Of a DNA stretch of 64,000 bases, positions 51,679 to 59,471 are shown one piece after another. A program made the translations under genes and the position numbers. Under the pieces are notes generated by a model. That model was not told where the DNA came from and did not search any database. It was given only the letters and a program-made list of their open reading frames with translations. Numbering within the stretch: position 1 is the stretch's first letter; every line of letters begins with the position of its first letter. Source of the stretch: Salinigranum rubrum (GTDB taxonomy: Archaea; Halobacteriota; Halobacteria; Halobacteriales; Haloferacaceae); contig NZ_CP026311.1 of assembly GCF_002906575.1 (NCBI RefSeq), positions 124,001 through 188,000 of the forward strand, in the 5' to 3' direction.

Positions 51679-52319
51679 TCTTCCGTCTCTTCAAACTTCA
51701 TAGTGAAACGAAGCCCTACAGGTGGTATAGCGCTAATACTGGCCCTTAGTACTCTACCTCAATCCAACTTCCTGGGTATTCGAACCCAGTATTCTGATTG
51801 TGACCCCGAAAGTCATAATATTTATTATGTTAAGGAACCAACTGATGTCGTGCCCAAAACACCCTCCTACGACGGACGACACCCCTCCATGGATGGGCAC
51901 ACATCCACCGGGGATTAGGACAGTTTCCCACGTCTCCTGCCACAAGCGAGCGAAGTTGCTCGACCAGTGCCGAGCGTAGGATCAGCGGAGCAGTCTCTAG
52001 CGGTGGATTAGCCGCGGATGACTGTAACGCCGAAGCCGATAGCAAAGCCAGTTCCAATCCCACTGCCCGTACAAGCACGGGAACTCGGCCTCTCACGTAA
52101 GGATGGCCGGGGACACCCTCCTTTCGAGAAAGTACCAGAATGAACGGTGCGCGAGGTCGATGGCTTAGTGTCTGGTCGGGGAGTGCATTCAGCCAATTCA
52201 ATTCGTAAAGAAGATTTCGAGTGTGGGGTCACGGCTGTCGAGGGACCGAAATCCGTGGTTCTCAGCACGCCCTCAACGACATGAGCAAAACTGGATATTC
52301 GATGCACAGCGACCGCCGG
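51679..52319. other. Non-coding region with only weak frames
   Basis: A minus-strand frame at 51830-52201 starts MNWLNALPDQTLSHRPRAPF but shows no family and has Pro/Arg-heavy composition, so I do not call it. The stretch at 51780-51840 is AT-rich (AAAGTCATAATATTTATTAT). Possibly an eroded insertion. Confidence 0.4.
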
Positions 52320-52547
52320 CTACCAGGACGGTCGGGTGAACGCGTGGAGGATGCGGCGGATCGTCGAGATGACGATGTATGCGGTCGAGACTGCGAAGCC
52401 ACCGACACAGACGGTCCAGAGGCCGGTGGTAGCGAACTGCGGATCGACAGCGAGGAACATCATTCCGACGTAGGCGGTGATAAACATCGAAAAGACGGCG
52501 GTGGTCAGGAGCGGTACGTTGACCGGGAGTACATATCGGATGGACAT
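52320..52547 (-). CDS. Small two-helix membrane protein
   Basis: This 75-residue protein (MSIRYVLPVNVPLLTTAVFS) has helices at about 10-32 and 43-62 (VCVGGFAVSTAYIVISTIRR). No family is recognised. It belongs to a transcript with element copy d 171-199 bp upstream. Confidence 0.6.
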   Translation of the reverse strand: MSIRYVLPVNVPLLTTAVFSMFITAYVGMMFLAVDPQFATTGLWTVCVGGFAVSTAYIVISTIRRILHAFTRPSW

Positions 52548-52717
52548 AATTCGTGGTCGGAGTCGAAGGTGAGTCGAGACTGATTGGTTCGGTCGGGTAG
52601 GCGGCGCACGGCCGCGCCGCGGACAAAATCGAGATCGAGCTGGAGCTGGAGCTCTGGCTCGGAATCGGAACGACGCGAGTGTCGTCGACGTCGCGGCGAC
52701 ACGCCACGCTGCTCGAC

Positions 52718-52746
52718 TTCCTCACCCCCTTTAGGGGACCAATACT
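52718..52746 (-). promoter_or_regulatory. CCCTCACCCCC/GGGGGCCAATACT element, copy d
   Basis: TTCCTCACCCCCTTTAGGGG followed by ACCAATACT. It differs from copies e and f only by a few bases in the centre of the palindrome. It precedes the small membrane gene (ATG 52547). Confidence 0.7.
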
Positions 52747-52793
52747 CGGCCCGAGAGTGACCGTCCATCCGGGGGGTCGAACCGCATCGGTAA

Positions 52794-52850
52794 CCGGCCG
52801 AGCGAAGCGAGGCCGGGAGCGGAGCGGGGCGGCGGAACGGGGCGGGGCGG
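52794..52850. other. Hairpin and G-run stretch
   Basis: CCGGCC-N11-GGCCGG (52794-52816) is followed by several GGGG runs (52826-52850) that could form a G-quadruplex. It lies between the end of the RPA-RPAP fusion gene (52943) and the next operon, and may terminate transcription or fold in DNA. Confidence 0.35.
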
Positions 52851-52942
52851 AAGCGACAGGCCTCTCACAACCGGGGGAGCGCTAGCCGAACCGGATCTCG
52901 AGCGTCAAAAAACGCCTCCGAGAGGTGGGGACGGCTCGCCCC

Positions 52943-54538
52943 TTACTGGGCTTGAGCGGGACTCGCTTCCGGCGCGATGTCCTTGATGGCCGCCTCGACT
53001 GCCGCTTCGATGTCGGAGACATCCGACTGGTACACCGACTGGACGGCGTCGGTGGCGTCGGAGTCGCGACTGGCGAGCGCGCCGAGGCGCTGCTGGGTCG
53101 CGTCGATGGTCTCGGCCACCCACGAGTCACGGGCCTCGCGGTCGACGACCGTGATGGACTCAGGTTGGATGGACACCTTCACGCCGTAGTCCGTCTCGTA
53201 GTGGTGGAGTTTGCCGACCACGGCCACGTACGAGGGCGTCTCGGCCGACCGGAGCACGTCCATTGCCTCTGCCTGGTACTGCCCGGCGTAGAGGTTGGCG
53301 GCCTCACCAGCGGCCATCACGCGCCCCTTCCAGAACTCGGAGTCACTGCCGACGTCAGCCGTCTCGATGAGCGTCCCGACGACGAACACGCGGTTGGCTG
53401 CCTCGCCACTCGGCAGGAGCGTGAACTTCGGCGCTCGGTCATCACCCTCGTCTTCGGGGCGGGTGAACGAGTGGGTCGCCTGGTTGAGTTCTTCGGCGAA
53501 CAGGCGCTTGGCCGGCTGGCGCTGAGTGACGGCCGGGGCCATGCTCGCGTCGTTGAGGCCGGGGTTGTCCGCGGAGTAGCCTGTCTCGACCGCTTCGTCC
53601 ACGAGGAAGTACTCGCCGACGACCGGGCCACGCACGTCGAAGGTCTTCCCGATGAGCGAGGCGCGGAGTTCTGCGCCGACGACGCTGGCGTCGAGGGCAT
53701 CAGCGGCCATTTCCTTCGCTCGCTCGAGCGTGATGCCACTGACAGCGGTGGTCATCTCGGCGTTGAACAGCGCTCGGACAGCGCGCTCACCGTCGTCGAG
53801 GATGGCTTTCAGCCGAAGGTCGAACACACCATCAACTTCGCCGTGCTCGGAGCAGCGGCCGTTCTGGACGACGCGGGTGCAGTCCTCGTGGGGACAGCGC
53901 TTGATGAGGCCACTCCCGTCTTCGAGGGCGACGAGCGTGCCCGTTGCGCGCACTTTGCCGTCAGTGGGTTCGACGGCGTCCTCGGCGGTGGCCTCGGTGA
54001 CCTCGCTGGCCTTGTTGAGCGAGATGGAGTACTTGCCTTCGTACTCGTTGGTGATGGCCGAGGCGATGTCGTAGGTGACGCCCTCCTCGAGGGCAGGCAG
54101 GCTCTCGGTGTTCTTCTGCCAGACGACGAACTTCATCTGGGCGCTCTCATCAGCGATGAGGCCGACCTGCCGCATGGAGTCGTGCTTGGGCTCCCAGAGG
54201 TTGACGACCTGCGCTCGGATGTCCACCCATTCCTCCGGGCCGACGTCTGCGATATCGCCGAGCATGACGCGCTCGAAGGCGTGCGAGCCGCTCGCGTCGC
54301 CACCGAAGCCCGCCAGCGCCGAGATGTCCTCGGACAGGTCGCCGTCGTCGAGGTCGTACTCCGCTGCGAGATTGCGAACCGTCGTTGTGGTCGCCTCCTC
54401 GAGTGGGACGCTGAACTCCTGCATAGCCGCGATTCGCTCCAGGACGGTCGAGGCGGGCACGTCCACGCCCATCTCGCCGAACTTGCCGCTGATGTCTGCC
54501 GCACGCTGCTCCACGCTGAGGTTGGAGTTTGCACTCAT
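52943..54538 (-). CDS. RPA-RPAP fusion protein
   Basis: This 531-residue protein combines RPA (1-318) and RPAP (about 339-531) in one chain. The RPA part has the OB fold (DIRAQVVNLWEPKHDSMRQV, ADESAQMKFVVWQKNTESLP), a Zn finger (C215, C220, C229, H232 in RCPHEDCTRVVQNGRCSEHG) and a C-terminal domain (YFLVDEAVETG). The RPAP part has RLFAEELNQATHSFTRPEDE, LLPSGEAANRVFVVGTLIET and YAGQYQAEAMDVLRSAETPS. The separate genes at 41826-42779 and 40918-41787 match these parts in order. It may be a rearranged duplicate. Two palindromic elements (54605, 54755) precede it. Confidence 0.93.
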   Translation of the reverse strand: MSANSNLSVEQRAADISGKFGEMGVDVPASTVLERIAAMQEFSVPLEEATTTTVRNLAAEYDLDDGDLSEDISALAGFGGDASGSHAFERVMLGDIADVGPEEWVDIRAQVVNLWEPKHDSMRQVGLIADESAQMKFVVWQKNTESLPALEEGVTYDIASAITNEYEGKYSISLNKASEVTEATAEDAVEPTDGKVRATGTLVALEDGSGLIKRCPHEDCTRVVQNGRCSEHGEVDGVFDLRLKAILDDGERAVRALFNAEMTTAVSGITLERAKEMAADALDASVVGAELRASLIGKTFDVRGPVVGEYFLVDEAVETGYSADNPGLNDASMAPAVTQRQPAKRLFAEELNQATHSFTRPEDEGDDRAPKFTLLPSGEAANRVFVVGTLIETADVGSDSEFWKGRVMAAGEAANLYAGQYQAEAMDVLRSAETPSYVAVVGKLHHYETDYGVKVSIQPESITVVDREARDSWVAETIDATQQRLGALASRDSDATDAVQSVYQSDVSDIEAAVEAAIKDIAPEASPAQAQ

Positions 54539-54604
54539 AGTAGTCTCTCTGAGGGGGATTTCACGAGCAGGACAGAACGAGGACGCGCCTCGCCCCACCC
54601 GCAC

Positions 54605-54633
54605 TTCCCTCACCCCCTTTGGGGGCCAATACT
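54605..54633 (-). promoter_or_regulatory. CCCTCACCCCC/GGGGGCCAATACT element, copy e (before RPA-RPAP)
   Basis: TTCCCTCACCCCCTTTGGGG followed by GCCAATACT, then TTTCG. It lies 67-95 bp upstream of ATG 54538. Confidence 0.75.
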
Positions 54634-54754
54634 TTCGGGAATCGCAAGCAGGACAACCGCCAGTGGCGGAGTTTCAACAGATCGGCGTTGCTCGCATCGA
54701 GCCGCTCGTGAGGTCGAAGATCGAGAAGATGGACGTCGTCACGCCCTCTCTCAC

Positions 54755-54783
54755 TTCCCTCACCCCCTTTGGGGGCCAATACC
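54755..54783 (-). promoter_or_regulatory. CCCTCACCCCC/GGGGGCCAATACT element, copy f
   Basis: TTCCCTCACCCCCTTTGGGG followed by GCCAATACC, differing from copy e in one base (last). It lies 217-245 bp before the fusion gene and 150 bp from copy e. The pair may form a double site. Confidence 0.7.
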
Positions 54784-54900
54784 CACGTCAAAGGGGAAAG
54801 CCGAACTCGTCTTCGTTGAAAGTCTCGCTCGATTGGCTCTGTTGAAACCCTCAAAGTCTGATAAGTTCGACACGCTCGTCGTTAGATACAGTTGCAGAGA

Positions 54901-54907
54901 TTATAAA
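54901..54907 (+). promoter_or_regulatory. TATA box of the 54931 gene
   Basis: TTATAAA at 54901-54907 ends 24 bp before ATG 54931, which places the start of transcription at the first codon (leaderless mRNA). Confidence 0.7.
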
Positions 54908-54930
54908 CCAGCAACCCGTTCCGCTTATTA

Positions 54931-55812
54931 ATGGAACCGGCTGAGATGCCGTACGAACCCGGTGAGTTAGTCCATGTTCATCACGACGGGGATTCCGAGG
55001 GGCGGACGCATCGCTTCGGATGCGAGGTTCTGAGCGTTTCAGAGGCCGACGAGGTTAACGATTACACGTACACGCTTTTCTCGTTCGGCTGGGAGCGTGT
55101 CCTCGCTACGGATTACAGACACTCGCAGCTATACCCGTCACCTCGAGGCTACCCGAACATCGACGAGTTCCTTGGCGACGGCCACGTTCAGGGCGAGAGG
55201 CTTCTGGGGAAGTTCAAGCGGCGCGATCTGGAGGTGATCGATGAGTGCCTGACGATGGTGGACAATGAGGCGGACGCGACGAAGGACTGGTTCAACGAGC
55301 TGCGGAAGGAGGATGTCGACCGCATCAATTCCGTCTTTGCGGAACTCGTACTGTTGTATCACCTGCGGACAGTTTACGGACGTAAACGCGTGTCGTTGAA
55401 TGCGCGTGTTGGGGAGAAGGATTTTGATCTGCGCTTGACGACGGAAGAGGAAGACGTGTGGATCGAGGTGACGAAGCCGGACTTCGCTGATTCACTGTCC
55501 GATGGTTTCGCGTGGGGGCTTCCGAAGACCACGCAGAACTCAATCGACCGCAAGCTCAAGAGCAAGTTTGAGGAGGCCCGCGATCACGCTCCCGAGGATG
55601 CTGTCCTGATCCTTGGAATATACTGCGAGGAGCAGATCAATCAGGGCTTTGCGATGGGGCAATGGCTGGACGAGGAGTATTACGACGTTAGCGAGATTTG
55701 TGATGGCTGGCTCTCCTACACCCACCTGATCGACACGCAGATCGGGTATCAGTCCTTCACAGACGCCGGTGAGCGATGTCGGACTCTGTTTGACCGGATG
55801 GTTGAGGAGTGA
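54931..55812 (+). CDS. Uncharacterised protein, possible nuclease-like fold
   Basis: This is a 293-residue protein. The middle holds a PD-(D/E)xK-like pattern, ARVGEKDFDLRLTTEEEDVW followed by IEVTKPDF, with conserved acidic residues and a Lys. The EVTK spacing differs from the classical ExK, so catalysis is uncertain. The preceding helix KEDVDRINSVFAELVLLYHL is typical for that fold. GC content and codon use are lower than the neighbours (several ttt, aat, gat), suggesting recent acquisition. It could be a defence or DNA-processing enzyme. Confidence 0.5.
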   Translation: MEPAEMPYEPGELVHVHHDGDSEGRTHRFGCEVLSVSEADEVNDYTYTLFSFGWERVLATDYRHSQLYPSPRGYPNIDEFLGDGHVQGERLLGKFKRRDLEVIDECLTMVDNEADATKDWFNELRKEDVDRINSVFAELVLLYHLRTVYGRKRVSLNARVGEKDFDLRLTTEEEDVWIEVTKPDFADSLSDGFAWGLPKTTQNSIDRKLKSKFEEARDHAPEDAVLILGIYCEEQINQGFAMGQWLDEEYYDVSEICDGWLSYTHLIDTQIGYQSFTDAGERCRTLFDRMVEE

Positions 55813-56305
55813 GACTAGATTCCCCCTCGGTTGTTCCAGCGGCGTGGCCGTAGCACGGTAGTTCTTTCCGTCGATGTACGGCCGATGATGACCCCTTCCA
55901 GCAGGCAGTCGTGACTGGTGAATTCATTGATGCGCACGAACAATCTACCGGCTGTTTCACCGTATTAAGTATCGGACTAATAGGATTTCAACAGAGCCGC
56001 TCGATCCTGAATTCCAGTGACTGTAGCCGATGTCGGGAGCGTATTCGAGTTGTATTTCTCTCTGGTAGGCCCTAGGATTATATGTTTCTAAGGTAACCTG
56101 TTGATGCCGGGAGATGTCAGAGGCACCGGTTCCCCCACCCCCCAATCCCCTTGCATACTGGTACTACCCCGGAAGAGGGGTTGTCGAGATAGAGTCAAGG
56201 ATTGTCCATTACTCCCTTCTAGCAGCACGCATACCGAATTGGTCATCCCCTGTGGATTGCTCTGAAGCCTAAGCCTGGAATCCTGCTCTTAGCACATGAT
56301 GTGGA
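55813..56305. other. Non-coding region
   Basis: No credible frame. A CCCCCCAATCCCC stretch near 56130-56150 is reminiscent of the palindromic element but has no inverted repeat. Confidence 0.5.
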
Positions 56306-56611
56306 TTAGAACGTGTAGTCGTCGCGAACGACCGCGTTCGCACAGGATTCACAGAGGACGTCAAAGGGCGGCCACCCGGTGAGGCCGTCGGCGTCCTCGA
56401 GGAGCGCGGTCGGGACCAGGCCGCTGATCCCACAGCCACCGTCACACGAGGTGAACGAGTGGCTGACCGCGGCGAAGGTCTCGCCGTGCGGGTCGTGGTC
56501 GGGCGTGCGGAACTCGGGTTCCTCGCCCGTTTTGAAGGATACGCTGACCGGCTCGCGCTCGGCCGTGTGGTTGGTATCGGTGCGCCGCTCGTCGGACTGG
56601 ATGTTGGTCAT
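56306..56611 (-). CDS. Small zinc-binding-like protein
   Basis: This 101-residue protein (MTNIQSDERRTDTNHT) has a C-terminal cysteine set SFTSCDGGCGISGLVPTALL and VLCESCANAVVRDDYTF, a likely Zn site. No family is recognised. Element copy g lies 6-34 bp upstream, so its AGTATTGG falls about 30 bp before the ATG, as for a leaderless start. Confidence 0.7.
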   Translation of the reverse strand: MTNIQSDERRTDTNHTAEREPVSVSFKTGEEPEFRTPDHDPHGETFAAVSHSFTSCDGGCGISGLVPTALLEDADGLTGWPPFDVLCESCANAVVRDDYTF

Positions 56612-56616
56612 CTCAA

Positions 56617-56645
56617 ATCCCTCCCCCCATTTGGGGTCCAATACT
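56617..56645 (-). promoter_or_regulatory. CCCTCACCCCC/GGGGGCCAATACT element, copy g
   Basis: ATCCCTCCCCCCATTTGGGG followed by TCCAATACT, then TTTCG as in copy e. Because AGTATTGG on the minus strand ends about 27 bp before ATG 56611, this copy suggests AGTATT acts as the TATA-like core and the palindrome lies between it and the transcript start. Confidence 0.7.
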
Positions 56646-56741
56646 TTCGCAGCGACGAGGAGGGGCACACCGCTGGCCGTGCGGGAGAGACGCTGCCGAG
56701 ACGCGCGGCGACCACCCCACCAGCAAAGCCGGGGAGCGGAG

Positions 56742-58949
56742 TTAGCCGAAGAAGCGGGAGAACATCCCTCGTTGTTTCCGGCGTTCACGTTCGTCGGCCT
56801 GGATCTGCTCGTTTGCCTCCTCGTACTCGCGGAGGACGGCGTCGAGGCCGGAGAGCGTCTCCTTGGCCGTCGCAACGTCTTCGCGACGGACCATCGGGCG
56901 GAGAATCTGCTTGAGCCGCTTGACGGGGTCATCCGGAAGGTCGGCATCCGCCGGCGACAACAAGCCGGCCCGCTTGAGCTGGGTCCGGTAGCGTTCGCGT
57001 TCGCCCATCAGCTCGTCCATCGCCTTCAGGTAGGTCTCGGCGGTGAACTTGTAGCGGTCGCGTTCCTCCTCAACATCCGCCAGATCGCGGAGCCGCTCTT
57101 CGAGGCGGGTCTGATACCGCGCCAGCACGCGGTTGTCCTCGCGAGCGACCTTCATTGCCTGGGCTGTCGGCGTTCGACCCTCGATGGGACCAACGGTCCA
57201 ATCCGTCGGATGTTTCTCGGAATCGTCGAGATGGGGATTGGTCCGCGACCAGTTGCCACCGGCTTTCGTGACGGATTCGGTCATCATCCGCTGCGTACTC
57301 TCATCGAGGTCTGAGTCGATGTCCGTCCCGTCGGGAGCAGCGGGCGAGACGCCCTCGGGAGTGACGCTCCCATCAGGGGTCGACTCGCCCCGGTCGTTCG
57401 AGGCGGGGGAAGCGTCGCGCATGGCCGTCGACGTTGACTGTCCAGTGGGGGCGTTCGCAGCCGCGTCCGCAGCAGCGGCCGGGTCCACCCCCATATCCAC
57501 ACCCACACCTCCGTCGTCGGCCCCACTGTCGCTGTCGTTGTCGCCGTCGAGGCCGAGGAGTACGTCGGGGGAACTCTCGGCGGCAGTCGCGGCGTCATCC
57601 GTGTGCAGCGGACCTGGGGCGCTCGGAGCGGCCTCGGCCGATGCAGACGTGCCATCACTCACGAAAGAACTCCCGGCCGCACCAGCGGAGTCCTGTGGCT
57701 TCTGAGCGGATGCTGAGGATGCCACGTCATTCGCGGGGATATCCGAGGCCGAGGTCGAGGGAGAGGACGATGCCGTTGGCCCGTCGGCCTTCGAGAACTT
57801 CACCCCATCGTCACTCGGGAGTTCGTAGTGGTCATCCACTCGGAGGAGCGCGCGGGCGAGAGTGACGCCGCCGTAGGTCGCACCACTCGAGTAGTGTTGG
57901 CCGTCCCACTTGGGTCGCATCAACCCGGAGGTACGAAAGAGCGCGTCCATCCGATCGGGGTCTTTCCCCGTCCAGAACGCAAGCGTATGAGCGAACGCCA
58001 TATCCGCTTCAGACTGACTCGGATAGTCGGCATCGTGAGACCCCCACATCGAGGAATCGCCTTCGTAGAGGCGGCGTTTCCGGTCGCCACCTTGCGAGTC
58101 GTACATCCGCTTCAGAATCTCGCCATCTGATAGCTCGATACCGGGCCCTGCGAGGTCGGCAAACGTACTGGGGCACACCGGGGGAAGGTACTTCGTCTGG
58201 ACCCGCTCGAGGGCTTCTCGGATGGCCGGGTCACGGATGTTTCTGAAGGCGTCACCGTAGCGCTCGACGAGTGCGCTTTCACTCTGCCGACCAGGGACGT
58301 CGGTGGAGCGCCGATCGCCACGATTACCTCCACTTTCTGAGGTATCGCTCGCGGCGGTATCGGCGAGACTCAACTGCCCATCCGAGCTGGACTCACCACG
58401 AATGTACTCACCGTGAACGGCGTCTAACTCGTCCTGACATTTCCGAATCTCCGTGGGCGTGTCCTTGAGGTGCGCGCCGGTCACGGTGAAGTAGCGATCA
58501 GAGTCGTACATCTCGACGCGACCCCGGCGATTCCCGGCGGCGGTCAGTTCGCCCCCGACGAGGATATGCACACCCGTGCCGGAGGGAGACACTTCGGTGT
58601 ATGAGTCGAGGCGGTCGATGATATCTTCGGCCCAGTCTTCGAGCTTGCCTGTATCAGGGTCACGACACTTATCGAGGTCGACGCCAGTGATAGAGACGTT
58701 GTCGGTGAAGACGAAGCCAAGGCCATCGCCGGGCACGCGGGAGTCGTTGAGTGCCTCCCACGCAGTGTCGAAGTCGCGGCGCTGTTTGGGGTTGGTGACG
58801 TCGCAGTTGATATCACCGCTGGTGCGATACGGTTTGGTCGGGATTTTGGTAGCTTTCCCGTTGCGCTCTCCCTCACGCCAGAGAATCCAGTTCTCGATAG
58901 AGCGGATATTGGCCGGGATTACGTCGTTTGTTACGTCTATATTCGTCAT
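56742..58949 (-). CDS. Archaeo-eukaryotic-type primase/polymerase (phage/plasmid type)
   Basis: This 735-residue protein has an N-terminal AEP domain: LGFVFTDNVSITGVDLDKCR with D91 and D93, then SPSGTGVHILVGG with H128, and VEMYDSDRYFTVTGAHL. A helical domain follows, ADMAFAHTLAFWTGKDPDRM, DALFRTSGLMRPKWDGQHYS, as in the NrS-1 type phage primase-polymerases. Then comes a Ser/Asp/Ala-rich linker and a coiled-coil-like end (LEERLRDLADVEEERDRYKF). It probably primes and extends the plasmid's DNA at the repeats next to its gene. ATG 58949 (MTNIDVTNDV). Confidence 0.88.
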   Translation of the reverse strand: MTNIDVTNDVIPANIRSIENWILWREGERNGKATKIPTKPYRTSGDINCDVTNPKQRRDFDTAWEALNDSRVPGDGLGFVFTDNVSITGVDLDKCRDPDTGKLEDWAEDIIDRLDSYTEVSPSGTGVHILVGGELTAAGNRRGRVEMYDSDRYFTVTGAHLKDTPTEIRKCQDELDAVHGEYIRGESSSDGQLSLADTAASDTSESGGNRGDRRSTDVPGRQSESALVERYGDAFRNIRDPAIREALERVQTKYLPPVCPSTFADLAGPGIELSDGEILKRMYDSQGGDRKRRLYEGDSSMWGSHDADYPSQSEADMAFAHTLAFWTGKDPDRMDALFRTSGLMRPKWDGQHYSSGATYGGVTLARALLRVDDHYELPSDDGVKFSKADGPTASSSPSTSASDIPANDVASSASAQKPQDSAGAAGSSFVSDGTSASAEAAPSAPGPLHTDDAATAAESSPDVLLGLDGDNDSDSGADDGGVGVDMGVDPAAAADAAANAPTGQSTSTAMRDASPASNDRGESTPDGSVTPEGVSPAAPDGTDIDSDLDESTQRMMTESVTKAGGNWSRTNPHLDDSEKHPTDWTVGPIEGRTPTAQAMKVAREDNRVLARYQTRLEERLRDLADVEEERDRYKFTAETYLKAMDELMGERERYRTQLKRAGLLSPADADLPDDPVKRLKQILRPMVRREDVATAKETLSGLDAVLREYEEANEQIQADERERRKQRGMFSRFFG

Positions 58950-58977
58950 AGATTCATCGTGATGTTCGGAAGGGTCG

Positions 58978-59004
58978 TCGCCACTCGACGGCGGGCGAAA
59001 CAAA
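58978..59004 (-). promoter_or_regulatory. Primase gene promoter with inverted repeat
   Basis: On the minus strand TTTGTT (59004-58999) is followed by TCGCC-N11-GGCGA (58998-58978), 29-55 bp before ATG 58949. The order TTTGTx plus inverted repeat resembles the GGGAGACAAA elements, with a different palindrome. Confidence 0.5.
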
Positions 59005-59040
59005 CCCGGATTGTCGATCTCGACCCAATTTCAGGGAAAA

Positions 59041-59471
59041 TCGACACCCCGCGCGCGATTCGCGCAGAACTGGTGACCCCCTCTAATCCAATACTATGAT
59101 ATGTAGCATCGAAGGAGCCGAATGGGGCCACCAGATTGCTCGATAGAGTCTCTGGGCCGCTTTGCGCGCGTGCGCTAAGTCCCGACGGTTGGAGGGTCGT
59201 GGCAGACCCGAATTCTGGGGTTAGAAGGCTCTTACCTACTGTGCGCGGCGTGCGCGGATTTTGCGGGGATTTGCGCGCACTCGAATCACCTTCAATTTGG
59301 CCGATTTTGATCGGAGCAACGAGCGCGCTTTTAAGACCTTCTGGGCCGTTTTGCGCGCGTGCGCTAAGTCCCGACGGGTAGGAGGAGGTCTCAGGCCCGG
59401 ATTCTGGAGGTACAAGGTCCCTACCTGCTGTGCGCGCCGTGCGCGTACTTTGCGCGCACCGCCGGAGAGGG
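59041..59471. repeat. Origin-like repeat region beside the primase gene
   Basis: Two direct repeats of about 120-130 bp start at 59152 and 59341 (period 189). They share CTGGGCCG, TTTGCGCGCGTGCGC, TAAGTCCCGACGG, GATTCTGG or AATTCTGG, ACCTACTG or ACCTGCTG, and TTTGCGCGCAC ends. The unit TTTGCGCGC occurs at 59161, 59270, 59351 and 59450, plus an inverted AGCGCGCTTTTAAG near 59322. Four TTTGCGCGC sites and two longer units next to a primase gene suggest iterons for replication initiation. No genes are supported here on either strand. Confidence 0.65.

Noticed and set aside
51830-52201. Minus-strand frame of 123 codons in a 640-bp gap.
   Set aside because: Composition is Pro/Arg-rich, there is no start signal, and no motif is recognised. 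A GC-rich chance frame is more likely.
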